Shown piece by piece: positions 18,160 through 26,079 of a stretch of 64,000 bases of DNA. The stretch lies in assembly GCA_964600845.1 (NCBI GenBank), contig CAZRJW010000001.1:16514-80513 (forward strand), written 5' to 3'. Position 1 is the first letter of the stretch; each line of letters opens with the position of its first letter. The notes beneath the pieces are model-generated. The model searched no databases, was not told the origin of the DNA, and was given only the letters and a program-made list of their open reading frames with translations. The DNA is from JAGOTP01 sp964600845 (GTDB lineage Bacteria; Patescibacteriota; Patescibacteriia; 2-12-FULL-60-25). The translations under genes were made by a program, and so were the position numbers.

Positions 18160-18636
18160 ATGGAAGCACATCTTCAAACTCGTCCACAGAAAACACCCCT
18201 TGCTCAAGCCGAACAAGAGAGGCTTCGCGCACTTGCAATTGATAAAATACGGACATCTTTCTTACCAGACAAGAAGATCATCAAAATCGTTCTAATCGGC
18301 TCATCCGTAAAAGGGAGCTTCGGCAAGTATGCATCTCCAGGCTTTCGAGGGAGTCTTTTTTCTGACTTTGATTTTATCGTTTTTGTGAAAGATGACTATA
18401 CGATTCCAGATTGGCTAGAACGTGAACCGAATGGCAAACCATTTGGAAAAGAAGAATTAGATCTCGCCTATCGTCAAAAGAAGTTTATTGAAAACAAATA
18501 TGACGCTGAGATCTTCTTTATTCGCGAGAGCTCACTTACAGATCAGAATATTCGATCATCTGCAGAAGATGCTGGGATCCCCCTAGACACACAAAGCGTA
18601 AACCCTTTTTTGATTATTTGGGAGACGCAGAGCTGA
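18160..18636 (+). CDS. Minimal nucleotidyltransferase (Pol-beta fold)
   Basis: 158 aa. The catalytic pattern of MNT/Pol-beta nucleotidyltransferases is clear: VLIGSSVKGSFGKYASPGFRGS followed by FSDFDFIVFV, i.e. G-S then the D-x-D metal pair, with a third acidic residue plausible in KYDAEIFFI. Such proteins transfer a nucleotidyl group to a small molecule or to a partner protein, as in MNT-HEPN toxin-antitoxin pairs. No HEPN-like partner is adjacent. The downstream gene is a DoxX-like membrane protein 60 bp away. The longer GSSVKGSFGKYASPGF loop and C-terminal extension are more than a bare MntA. Confidence 0.75.
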   Translation: MEAHLQTRPQKTPLAQAEQERLRALAIDKIRTSFLPDKKIIKIVLIGSSVKGSFGKYASPGFRGSLFSDFDFIVFVKDDYTIPDWLEREPNGKPFGKEELDLAYRQKKFIENKYDAEIFFIRESSLTDQNIRSSAEDAGIPLDTQSVNPFLIIWETQS

Positions 18637-18696
18637 TGAATACCACGCAAAATCCAGCGTAAGATACCTTCTTCATCACTCATTGATCCCCCATCT

Positions 18697-19104
18697 ATGA
18701 GACTCTCCCCTCTTGCTTCCACCATTGGAAAGGTTGTGTTGACGCTTGTGCTGATCGTTCCTCTACTCGGAGTCCTGGGCATTTTTCCACCTCCAACACC
18801 GGATCTGTACAGCACACCTCAGGCCTTTCAGTTCATCGACCTCCTGATGAAGAGTCATTACATTCCATTGATCGACTCGATCGTCTTCCTCCTCGCAATC
18901 GTGTGGTTGTGGACCAAGCGCACTGCCCTTGCCGCGTTGCTTCTTCTCCCGATCACGATAAACATCGTCGGCTTCCACGCCTTCTTGGACGGAGGCTTAC
19001 TCAAGCCCGGAGCGATCATGGGAAACGTCCTCTTTCTGCTCAACCTCACCTTCTTGTGGCAGCAACGTGGACAGTATCGCTCGCTGTTCCAGAAGCAGAG
19101 CTAA
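18697..19104 (+). CDS. DoxX-like four-helix membrane protein
   Basis: 135 aa with about four hydrophobic helices. NIVGFHAFLDGG and NVLFLLNLTFLWQQRGQYRSLF are close to the C-terminal pattern of DoxX-family membrane proteins (N-I-V-x-F-H ... LLNL...RxxYRxLF). DoxX relatives are small inner-membrane proteins linked loosely to redox or quinone functions; no catalytic residues are evident. It converges with a second DoxX/DoxD-like gene (19162-19659) across a shared terminator. Confidence 0.7.
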   Translation: MRLSPLASTIGKVVLTLVLIVPLLGVLGIFPPPTPDLYSTPQAFQFIDLLMKSHYIPLIDSIVFLLAIVWLWTKRTALAALLLLPITINIVGFHAFLDGGLLKPGAIMGNVLFLLNLTFLWQQRGQYRSLFQKQS

Positions 19105-19123
19105 GACCGCGAACTATCAGAAT

Positions 19124-19159
19124 ACAAAAAACATCTCTTTTGAAAGAGATGTTTTTTGT
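19124..19159. terminator. Bidirectional terminator
   Basis: A 16-bp stem (19124-19139 with 19144-19159), loop TTGA, A-rich on the left and T-rich on the right. It lies between convergent DoxX-like genes and serves both strands. Confidence 0.9.
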
Positions 19160-19161
19160 TC

Positions 19162-19659
19162 CTAGCGCCCCTTCTGCTCTTTCCGCGGCATGACGATCCA
19201 CGCGACCAATAGAACGGCCTGCACCCAAAAGAGTAAGGCATTCAGTCCGCTGGTACTCGGACTCGTCCATCCGGCTGCAAAGTAGAAGTTCAGATTCATG
19301 AACATGCCTCCTAAGAGCGCTGCCACTGATACGCCCTGCGCAAAACACTTGGATGCGCGTTGCTTGCTAAAAATATACAACGCAAGGGCGGCGAGCAGTC
19401 CGATTCCGGCGAGCAGTTCGCCCCATTGCACCAGGAGACCGAATGCGGTTGGATAATTTTTTGCACTGCTTAGCAGGGAGCTCACATACCAATCATGTGG
19501 GTTGCCGGTCTCGAAGCGCGCAAGCGTCTTGCTGATATTCGAAACGAACTGGCCTCCGTAGATTTTTCCCCAGCCGCCAGACAGCCATTCGTAGGCAAGA
19601 ATAATCTGTACGCTGAATAGAACAAAGAACGGATGCGAAACGAGGCGCGATAGGTTCAT
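19162..19659 (-). CDS. DoxX/DoxD-like membrane protein at the end of the nrd operon
   Basis: 165 aa from ATG 19659 (MNLSRLVSHPFF); the frame extends up into nrdG but that part is out of place. Four hydrophobic helices are visible, with the loop EWLSGGWGKIYGG near the start of the DoxX/DoxD fold, WGELLAGIGLLAAL in helix 2-3, and a GGMFMNLNFYFAAGW motif typical of DoxD-like subunits. It starts 19 bp after the nrdG stop on the same strand, so it is probably co-transcribed. A redox link to anaerobic ribonucleotide reduction is possible but not shown. Confidence 0.7.
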   Translation of the reverse strand: MNLSRLVSHPFFVLFSVQIILAYEWLSGGWGKIYGGQFVSNISKTLARFETGNPHDWYVSSLLSSAKNYPTAFGLLVQWGELLAGIGLLAALALYIFSKQRASKCFAQGVSVAALLGGMFMNLNFYFAAGWTSPSTSGLNALLFWVQAVLLVAWIVMPRKEQKGR

Positions 19660-19678
19660 AGAGAAATGTGCAGATAGC

Positions 19679-20380
19679 TTAGGATCGTACTTCGATCTGC
19701 AAAGAAGGATACTTCGTCCGAATACCCTCAGCAACTGCCTCAAGGTTGAGGGGTACGGTCCGCTCTAACCCAGGAGTAAGCGTTTTTGCATAACGAATCT
19801 CCTGGAGGGCATATCGCTCCCCCTCACGAAGCTGGCTCGCAATTTCTTCTAACTCCTCTTTTCCGTGAAGGCCTGAATAGACTGTCGTACGAAACTCGTG
19901 AGGGATACCGGAATCTTGAATCAGACGAAATGTTTCTCGACAGTTATCGATCACCTTCTGTTGATTGATTCCAATAACTTCTGCATAGCGCTCCCACGTG
20001 TGCTTGAGATCCATTGCAAAGAAATCCACTTGACGGTCTTTGATGAGTTTCTCAATCATGCGCGGGTTTAATCCATTCGTATCGAGCTTTACCAGCAGCC
20101 CTAACCTCTTTAGCTTGTTAATGAAGTCTGGAAGATCGGGGTGAACGGTGGGCTCGCCTCCCGTAATACAGACACCCTCAACGATATTCTTCCGACGAAG
20201 AAGGTGATCGATAACCTCTTCCTCTTTTACTGCAGGATGTGCGTCCGGCGCCTCAGCAGGGATCAGCTCGGGGTTATGACAATAGACGCAACGGAAGGGG
20301 CAGCCCTGGGTAAAGATGATCGAGCAGATGACCCCTGGATAATCGAGCAGGCTAAGGGGTTGGAAGCCTGAAATAATCAT
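19679..20380 (-). CDS. nrdG: Anaerobic ribonucleotide reductase activating protein (radical SAM)
   Basis: 233 aa. It uses SAM and a [4Fe-4S] cluster to install the glycyl radical on NrdD. The radical SAM site is GCPFRCVYCHN (C-x3-C-x2-C), followed by GVCITGGEPT (GGE motif) and MDLKHTWERY. It begins with MIISGFQPLSLLDYPGVIC, typical of the NrdG/PflA-like group. The start codon overlaps the nrdD stop by 4 bp, so the two are translationally coupled. It is longer than E. coli NrdG (about 154 aa) and closer to the 230-aa clostridial/archaeal form. Confidence 0.93.
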   Translation of the reverse strand: MIISGFQPLSLLDYPGVICSIIFTQGCPFRCVYCHNPELIPAEAPDAHPAVKEEEVIDHLLRRKNIVEGVCITGGEPTVHPDLPDFINKLKRLGLLVKLDTNGLNPRMIEKLIKDRQVDFFAMDLKHTWERYAEVIGINQQKVIDNCRETFRLIQDSGIPHEFRTTVYSGLHGKEELEEIASQLREGERYALQEIRYAKTLTPGLERTVPLNLEAVAEGIRTKYPSLQIEVRS

Positions 20381-22509
20381 ACAACTTGGCAGGCGAGTTT
20401 CGACTCTTCTTCAACAGCGCTCTCTGCCTGCGCTTGAACAACATATTCTTTCCGTTCTTTATACTCGCCTTTCTTTCCCTTGTTCCACTGATCAACCGGG
20501 CGGAAGTAGCCAACGATACGCGACCAGACTTCACACGTGGATTGGCACGTCGGACAGGTCTGGATCTCTCCGGAGAGATACCCGTGACTTGGACAGATGC
20601 TGAACGTTGGAGTGAGCGTGAAGTAAGGGAGGTGATACCCTTCGGCGACTTTTTTGACGAAGCTGGCGCAAGTCTTCCAGTCGCGTACTCGCTCGCCCAA
20701 GAAAAGATGAAGAACCGTGCCACCCGTATATTTGGTCTGCAAAGGATCTTGATGGTCGAGCGCGGCCAGCGGATCATCTGTATAGCCGACAGGAAGATGG
20801 GTCGAATTGGTGTAGTAAGGTGCATCACTTGTACCCGCTTGGACGATGCCCGGATAACGCGCCTGATCCTCCTTAGCGAAGCGGTAGGTCACGCCTTCGG
20901 CTGGTGTTGCCTCGAGATTATAGAGCGTCCCTGTTTCATCCTGGTAAGTGATCAGGCGATCACGCATATACTCAAGGACTTCGTGCGCAAAGGCGGTTCC
21001 TTCTTCCGAACCAAGATTTGCACCGAGCAAGTTTAGACAGGCTTCATTCACGCCATTCAATCCAATAGTCGAAAAGTGGTTACGCAACGAAGGGAGATAG
21101 CGCTTTGTATAGGGCAGAAGTCCTCGATCGATATTGTCTTGAACGACCTTGCGTTTCATTTCAAGTGACGTTTTGGCGATATCCATGAGTTTCCCGAGTC
21201 TCTCGAAGAAGTCCATTTTGGTTTTGGCGAGGTAGGCGATACGAGGAAGGTTGATCGTCACGACACCGACGCTCCCCGTCATTTCAGCCGAGCCAAACAA
21301 GCCCCCGCCACGAGCACGCAAGACGCGCAGATCGAGCTGCAAGCGGCAACACATACTCCGGACATCGCTCGGGTTGAGGGATGAGTTCACAAAGTTCTGG
21401 AAGTACGGAATGCCATATTTGGCCGTCATCTCAAACAAGAGTTTGGCATTCTCCGTCTCCCACTTGAAATCTTTCGTGATGTTGTAGGTTGGAATCGGGA
21501 AGGTGAAGATGCGCCCTTTGCGGTCCCCCTTGGTCATGATCTCAATAAACGCTTTGTTGATCTGATCCATTTCTGTTTGGCAATCCGCGTAGGTGAATGC
21601 CTGCTCTTCGCCCGCAATCATTGGTTTTTTGGCTTTGAGGTCATCCGGCGCAACCCAATCAAGGGTGATGTTGGTGAAAGGTGTCTGCATCCCCCAGCGT
21701 GAAGGAACGTTCAAATTGAAGACAAATTGCTGAACCCCTTGGTAGATCTGATCGTAGGAGAGCTTGTCGTGTTTTGCGTAGGGAGCGAGCATCGTGTCGA
21801 ACGAAGAAAAGGCTTGTGCTCCGGCCCATTCGTTTTGGAGGGTCCCTAGAAAGTTCACCATCTGCCCCAGCGCCGTTTCAAAGTGCTTTGGCGGATCTGA
21901 CTCAACTTTACCCGGAACTCCATTAAATCCTTCTTCTAAGAGCTGGCGCAAACTCCAGCCGGCACAATACCCAGAGAACATGCCCAAATCATGGAGATGG
22001 AGGTCTCCCTCGATGTGAGCTTCGCGTACCTCCTTTGGGTAGACATAGCTCAGCCAGTAATTAGCCGTTATCTTGCCAGAGGTATTTAAAATCATGCCAC
22101 CGAGCGAGTAGCCCTGGTTGGCGTTCTCATTCACGCGCCAGTCAGATTGATTGAGATATTCACTGATGGTTTTGTCGACATCTACAACGACTTTTGCCGT
22201 TTCGCGTGCTTGCATGCGTTTTTCACGATAGACAATGTACCCCTTGGCCGTTTTAAAGTACCCAGAAGCCATGAGCGTGAATTCGACAATATCTTGAAGC
22301 TCTTCAACCGAGACTTCTTGGCGCGTTTTTGCCATTTTCGTCACGTAGAGAAGAATCGTCTCCGTCAGGCGACGAACCTCTGGAAGACTGAGCTCTTCGG
22401 AAGCTTCTGCTGCTAAGCGAATCGCATTGTAAATACGCTCTTTATCAAAATCGACCTTTCGGCCATCGCGCTTCAATACAGTGGGCAGAGTCAGAGTTGA
22501 TGTGGTCAT
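20377..22509 (-). CDS. nrdD: Anaerobic ribonucleoside-triphosphate reductase
   Basis: 710 aa from ATG 22509 (MTTSTLTLPTVLKRDG). It makes deoxyribonucleotides from NTPs without oxygen. Residues 9-100 are an ATP-cone (VLKRDGRKVDFDKERIYNAI) for allosteric dATP/ATP control. The glycyl-radical barrel follows (DLHLHDLGMFSGYCAGW, VPSRWGMQTPFTNITLD). The C-terminus has a zinc site (CPSHGYLSG...CPTCQSTCEVW) and the glycyl-radical loop RIVGYFRPVDQWNKGK. It lies between a Com-like zinc-ribbon gene and nrdG, below two NrdR boxes, so NrdR (58378-58875) is the likely repressor. Confidence 0.96.
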   Translation of the reverse strand: MTTSTLTLPTVLKRDGRKVDFDKERIYNAIRLAAEASEELSLPEVRRLTETILLYVTKMAKTRQEVSVEELQDIVEFTLMASGYFKTAKGYIVYREKRMQARETAKVVVDVDKTISEYLNQSDWRVNENANQGYSLGGMILNTSGKITANYWLSYVYPKEVREAHIEGDLHLHDLGMFSGYCAGWSLRQLLEEGFNGVPGKVESDPPKHFETALGQMVNFLGTLQNEWAGAQAFSSFDTMLAPYAKHDKLSYDQIYQGVQQFVFNLNVPSRWGMQTPFTNITLDWVAPDDLKAKKPMIAGEEQAFTYADCQTEMDQINKAFIEIMTKGDRKGRIFTFPIPTYNITKDFKWETENAKLLFEMTAKYGIPYFQNFVNSSLNPSDVRSMCCRLQLDLRVLRARGGGLFGSAEMTGSVGVVTINLPRIAYLAKTKMDFFERLGKLMDIAKTSLEMKRKVVQDNIDRGLLPYTKRYLPSLRNHFSTIGLNGVNEACLNLLGANLGSEEGTAFAHEVLEYMRDRLITYQDETGTLYNLEATPAEGVTYRFAKEDQARYPGIVQAGTSDAPYYTNSTHLPVGYTDDPLAALDHQDPLQTKYTGGTVLHLFLGERVRDWKTCASFVKKVAEGYHLPYFTLTPTFSICPSHGYLSGEIQTCPTCQSTCEVWSRIVGYFRPVDQWNKGKKGEYKERKEYVVQAQAESAVEEESKLACQVV

Positions 22510-22580
22510 AACAAGAAAATGAACAAAATAAAAACTCACGGTCTGTGAGCTTCGGGAGCTTCTCTCGGTTCGAACGGCGA

Positions 22581-22796
22581 TTAGGCGGATTCTTTGGATT
22601 CTTTTTTGGAATCCCAGCTGACGCGGTTGGGGCAGTGCTTAATTAAGCATAGAAGTTCGTTGAATTGCGTGGCTTGAATAACATTCATCTCATGACACTG
22701 CTTGCATTTCACTTCGAGGGAACCCTCAACGAGCAATCCTTTGAAGAACAGCTTATGACACGTCTTGCATCGATACTCAGTCACGCAATTCGGCAT
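22581..22796 (-). CDS. Small Com-like zinc-ribbon protein
   Basis: 71 aa. Four cysteines in two pairs (YRCKTCHK at Cys10/Cys13 and VKCKQCHE at Cys31/Cys34) form a zinc ribbon. The KLFFKG between them follows the style of phage Mu Com (RCxxCxKLLxKG...KCxRC). Com acts as a translational regulator in Mu; whether this protein binds RNA is unknown. It is the first gene of the nrd unit, 71 bp upstream of nrdD and just downstream of the NrdR boxes, so it should be co-regulated with anaerobic dNTP synthesis. Confidence 0.7.
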   Translation of the reverse strand: MPNCVTEYRCKTCHKLFFKGLLVEGSLEVKCKQCHEMNVIQATQFNELLCLIKHCPNRVSWDSKKESKESA

Positions 22797-22870
22797 ACAC
22801 TGTCCTCACACGGTAGCCCTCAAGATAGCTTCGGTAAAGGGCTGAGAACCAAGCCCTCTTTTTTCCTTAT

Positions 22871-22918
22871 CCACAACATGTAGTGGTTGAAAAATAATTA
22901 GAGCACAATATGTAGAAC
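22871..22918 (-). promoter_or_regulatory. Tandem NrdR boxes upstream of the nrd operon
   Basis: Two copies of the NrdR-box pattern (aCAcwAtATntwGtgt): 22871-22886 reads CCACAACATGTAGTGG and 22903-22918 reads GCACAATATGTAGAAC. Their starts are 32 bp apart, about three helical turns, the spacing known for paired NrdR boxes. They lie 75-122 bp before the first gene of the nrd unit, and nrdR itself is in this window. The second box is weaker on its right half. Confidence 0.75.
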
Positions 22919-22930
22919 TTTCGATCTTTT

Positions 22931-22970
22931 TTGACGTACCACCTTCGAACCTATACCCTAGGTTATAGGT
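22931..22970 (+). promoter_or_regulatory. CsoR-type operator over the copper operon promoter
   Basis: A 22-bp inverted repeat at 22949-22970 (left half ACCTATACCCT, right half AGGTTATAGGT) matches itself at 20 of 22 positions. It contains the TACCC...GGTTA style of known CsoR operators. TTGACG at 22931-22936 is a plausible -35, placing the palindrome on the -10. The csoR gene starts 23 bp downstream, so autoregulation by copper is likely. Confidence 0.7.
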
Positions 22971-22992
22971 TATCCATTATCCCCTCTCCCGT

Positions 22993-23259
22993 ATGCCTCC
23001 TCTCACGACAAACAAAACCAAATCTCAGAAGCTTGGTCGCCAAGCGATGGGAACCCTCGCCAAGGTGAACCAGATGATCGAGGACGATGTCTATTGTCCG
23101 GATATCATCCAACAGGCCGATGCCGTGATCGGTCTCTTACGCCGAGCAAAACGTGAGTTGTTGGCGGGTCACTTGGACCATTGTCTGGAGCATAAGCTGA
23201 AAGAAAACAAACAAAAAACGGTTCAGGAACTTCTCAAACTTTACAATCTTTCCTCGTAA
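22993..23259 (+). CDS. csoR: CsoR-family copper-sensing repressor
   Basis: 88 aa, all-helical, the usual CsoR/FrmR/RcnR size. The Cu(I) ligand set C-H-C is present: Cys35 (VYCPDI), His60 and Cys64 (GHLDHC). Around them the family words are kept (LAKVNQMIEDD, QQADAVIGLLRRAKRELL). CsoR binds DNA as a tetramer and lets go when Cu(I) binds. It is first in a five-gene plus-strand copper run behind a CsoR-type palindrome, with a DUF305 gene 4 bp behind it, which fits its role. Confidence 0.92.
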   Translation: MPPLTTNKTKSQKLGRQAMGTLAKVNQMIEDDVYCPDIIQQADAVIGLLRRAKRELLAGHLDHCLEHKLKENKQKTVQELLKLYNLSS

Positions 23260-23263
23260 TTTT

Positions 23264-23818
23264 ATGACAAAGCACCTGCTCGCCCTCTCATTACTGATCG
23301 TTGGGTTCGTTCTTGGTATGGGGGCCGGATATTCCCTGACACCTCAGTATCAGGAGATGATGTATGAGAAGTCGATGGATTTAGGAGCAGCCGATCGATT
23401 AGTGGACTTGCGTTATCTGAATGCCATGGCCGCCCACCACCGCGGAGCGATTCTTCTTGCAGAGCAGGCGGAGCAAAGTCAGCGCCCAGAAATTCAGTCG
23501 CTGGCTGCAGCCATTCAAAAAGATGAGCCAAAGCTTATCGCTGAACTGTACCAGTGGAAGAAAGACTGGTACCGCGATACACGTACTGTACGAGATCCGC
23601 TTCCTGCGCAGATTGGTTCCTATGATGAAAAAATGGATTTACGATTCTTGAACGCGCTGATCGCCCATCATGAAGCGGGTATTTTGATGACGGAAGAAAT
23701 CCGTACCAAATCAAGCCGTGCAGAGGTACTGAACAATGCGGATGCGGTAGAGAATTTCTTAAAAACCACGCTTGTCACGCTCAAAGGATGGCGCAAGGCT
23801 TGGTATAACATCGACTAA
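23264..23818 (+). CDS. DUF305 protein, probable copper-associated extracytoplasmic factor
   Basis: 184 aa. An N-terminal hydrophobic segment (LLALSLLIVGFVLGMGAGY) is a signal peptide or anchor. Two DUF305-type repeats follow, each with a paired-His core: LNAMAAHHRGAILLAEQA and LNALIAHHEAGILMTEEI. DUF305 is a ferritin-like helical family often found beside copper-resistance genes; a metal-binding role outside the membrane is inferred. The TAA stop is followed one base later by the copA ATG. Confidence 0.85.
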   Translation: MTKHLLALSLLIVGFVLGMGAGYSLTPQYQEMMYEKSMDLGAADRLVDLRYLNAMAAHHRGAILLAEQAEQSQRPEIQSLAAAIQKDEPKLIAELYQWKKDWYRDTRTVRDPLPAQIGSYDEKMDLRFLNALIAHHEAGILMTEEIRTKSSRAEVLNNADAVENFLKTTLVTLKGWRKAWYNID

Positions 23819-23819
23819 T

Positions 23820-26078
23820 ATGACAACCGAGACGTTTCGCGTTCACGGGATGCACTGCGCGAGTTGTCAGACGATTATTTCAAAAAAAGTGAAGGGGCTA
23901 CCCGGCGTGGAGGCGTGTGACGTGAATTTTGCAACGGAAAAAGCGACCGTTCAAATGGCATCTGGCGATGCTCCCGTTGAACAAATCAATGAGCAGCTTG
24001 AGCCTCTTGGATACCGTTTTATCTCCGATGAAAAAACCAGTGATCATGCGGACCATCTCGGGATGAATCAAAGTGAGCACGAAAAACTAAGAGAACTCGA
24101 AGAGCAGAAAGGGCGCGTTCAGTTTGTTCTCCCGATCGCTCTGATGGTTTTCGTCCTCATGATGTGGGACATCGCCGCTCGTTTGTTTCAGTCGATTCCG
24201 AATCTACCTCTACCGATGGAGTGGTTCAATATCCTGTCCTTTATTTTAGCCACCATTGTTATTTTCTGGGCAGGGAAACCCTTTATTCAAGGCTTCCTCA
24301 CCTTTGTCCGTTACCGTACGGCAAATATGGATAGTCTGATTGGGATTGGAACGCTCGTAGCCTATGTCTATAGTTCACTGATCACCCTCGTTCCAGGCGT
24401 GCGCGAGCTGTTACAGGTACCGGAATACACCTATTTTGATGTGACGATCGTCGTCATCGGCTTTGTTTTGCTGGGGAAGTACCTCGAAGCCTGCTCTAAA
24501 CTCCGCACCGGAGAAGCAATTCAAAAACTGCTCGGACTACAAGCAAAGACAGCGCTCGTCATTCGTGATGGCGCGGAAATAGAGATTCCGATCGATCAGG
24601 TTCAACTCGATGAGCGTATTCGGGTAAAGCCGGGAATGAAAATTCCCGTTGATGGGGAGATCGTGGAGGGATCAACCTCGATTGATGAATCCATGGTGAC
24701 CGGCGAATCGATTCCCGTTGATAAGCAGAAGGGCGACGTGGTGATCGGTTCAACCATCAACAAACAAGGCAGCATCATTATCAAGGCGACAAAGATCGGA
24801 TCGGATACGGTCTTATCGCAAATCATCTCACTGGTTGAACGAGCACAGGGGTCGAAAGCACCCATTCAAGCGATGGCAGATCGTATCTCTGGAATCTTTG
24901 TTCCAATCGTTCTTGTGATCGCCGCTCTCTCCTTTGTTCTGTGGCTAACGATTGGCTCCGCCTATCTCGGATTCTCAACCGCCTTCTCTTTCGGCCTCCT
25001 TTCGTTTGTAGGTGTATTGGTTATTGCGTGTCCATGCGCACTCGGTCTCGCAACCCCAACGGCGATCATCGTTGGCGTCGGAAGAGGAGCCGAGCACGGA
25101 ATATTGATCAAAGATGCGGAAAGCTTGGAACGTCTTAGTCATGTCACAACCGTTGTCTTCGATAAAACAGGAACCATCACCCGTGGAGCGCCGGAAGTAA
25201 CAGATGTTATGACGCTCGATGCAGCCTATGACGAGAAAACGCTGGTAGACCTTGCCGCGCGTTTAGAGAACCATTCCGAACATCCTCTGGCACAAGCCAT
25301 CGTACGTAAAGCGGGAGACAGACCATCAGAAAACGTAGCGGAGTTTCAAGCGCTCGAAGGGATTGGAGTTGAAGGCTTACTTGATGGAAAACGAGTCATG
25401 GTGCGGAAACCGATAGATCAGAACTCCCCTCTCCAGGAAAAGATTATCCAGCTTCAGTCTCAGGGGAAGACTGTCGTTGTCGTCTGTGTCGATAAAAAAG
25501 AGGTTGGATTGATCGCGATCAGCGATACGATCAAAGAGGGGGCGAAAGAGGTCATTCACCGATTGCATCGCATGGGATTAAAGACGGTCATGCTAACAGG
25601 CGACAATGCACGAACAGGAGCCTATATCGCCAACCTAGTTGGTATTGAAACGGTGCTTGCGGAAGTGATGCCTCAGGAAAAGGCGGATAAGATTAAAGCA
25701 CTGCAGAACGCCGGGCAGCGGGTTGTGATGGTAGGCGATGGAATCAACGATGCACCCGCCTTGGTGCAGGCAGATGTTGGAATGGCGATGGCAACGGGAA
25801 CAGACGTCGCGATCGAGTCCGCGGGAATGACCCTCCTCGGAGGTGACATCGCAAAAATTCCTCAGGCCGTGAATCTTGCTCGCGCAACCATGCGCACCGT
25901 GCGACAAAATTTATTTTGGGCCTTCATCTATAACCTCATCGGCATTCCACTCGCCTCCGGAATCCTCTACCCGTTCCTCGGCCTTCTTCTGAACCCCGTC
26001 TTTGCTGGGTTAGCAATGGCCTTTTCGAGTGTGTCCGTGGTGAGCAATTCCTTACGTCTTAAGACCAAGAAGCTCTGA
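23820..26078 (+). CDS. copA: Copper-translocating P1B-type ATPase
   Basis: 752 aa from ATG 23820. It pumps Cu(I) out of the cytosol with ATP. The N-terminal HMA domain has MHCASC (Cys13, Cys16). The membrane CPC motif is ACPCALGLATP (Cys404-Cys406), which marks Cu(I)/Ag(I) pumps. Catalytic P-ATPase motifs are SMVTGESIPV, DKTGT (Asp448), SEHPLA (HP motif), TGDN and GDGINDAPAL (from 639). About eight membrane segments are expected. The downstream HMA-SafE gene starts immediately after its stop. Confidence 0.97.
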   Translation: MTTETFRVHGMHCASCQTIISKKVKGLPGVEACDVNFATEKATVQMASGDAPVEQINEQLEPLGYRFISDEKTSDHADHLGMNQSEHEKLRELEEQKGRVQFVLPIALMVFVLMMWDIAARLFQSIPNLPLPMEWFNILSFILATIVIFWAGKPFIQGFLTFVRYRTANMDSLIGIGTLVAYVYSSLITLVPGVRELLQVPEYTYFDVTIVVIGFVLLGKYLEACSKLRTGEAIQKLLGLQAKTALVIRDGAEIEIPIDQVQLDERIRVKPGMKIPVDGEIVEGSTSIDESMVTGESIPVDKQKGDVVIGSTINKQGSIIIKATKIGSDTVLSQIISLVERAQGSKAPIQAMADRISGIFVPIVLVIAALSFVLWLTIGSAYLGFSTAFSFGLLSFVGVLVIACPCALGLATPTAIIVGVGRGAEHGILIKDAESLERLSHVTTVVFDKTGTITRGAPEVTDVMTLDAAYDEKTLVDLAARLENHSEHPLAQAIVRKAGDRPSENVAEFQALEGIGVEGLLDGKRVMVRKPIDQNSPLQEKIIQLQSQGKTVVVVCVDKKEVGLIAISDTIKEGAKEVIHRLHRMGLKTVMLTGDNARTGAYIANLVGIETVLAEVMPQEKADKIKALQNAGQRVVMVGDGINDAPALVQADVGMAMATGTDVAIESAGMTLLGGDIAKIPQAVNLARATMRTVRQNLFWAFIYNLIGIPLASGILYPFLGLLLNPVFAGLAMAFSSVSVVSNSLRLKTKKL

Positions 26079-26079
26079 T

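Noticed and set aside
20386..21036. 216-codon plus ORF over nrdD
   Set aside because: Shadow of nrdD in another frame; no start signal or domain.
22560..22585. T-loop-like word ggttcgaac near the nrd spacer
   Set aside because: Neither a T-stem nor an acceptor stem can be formed around it.
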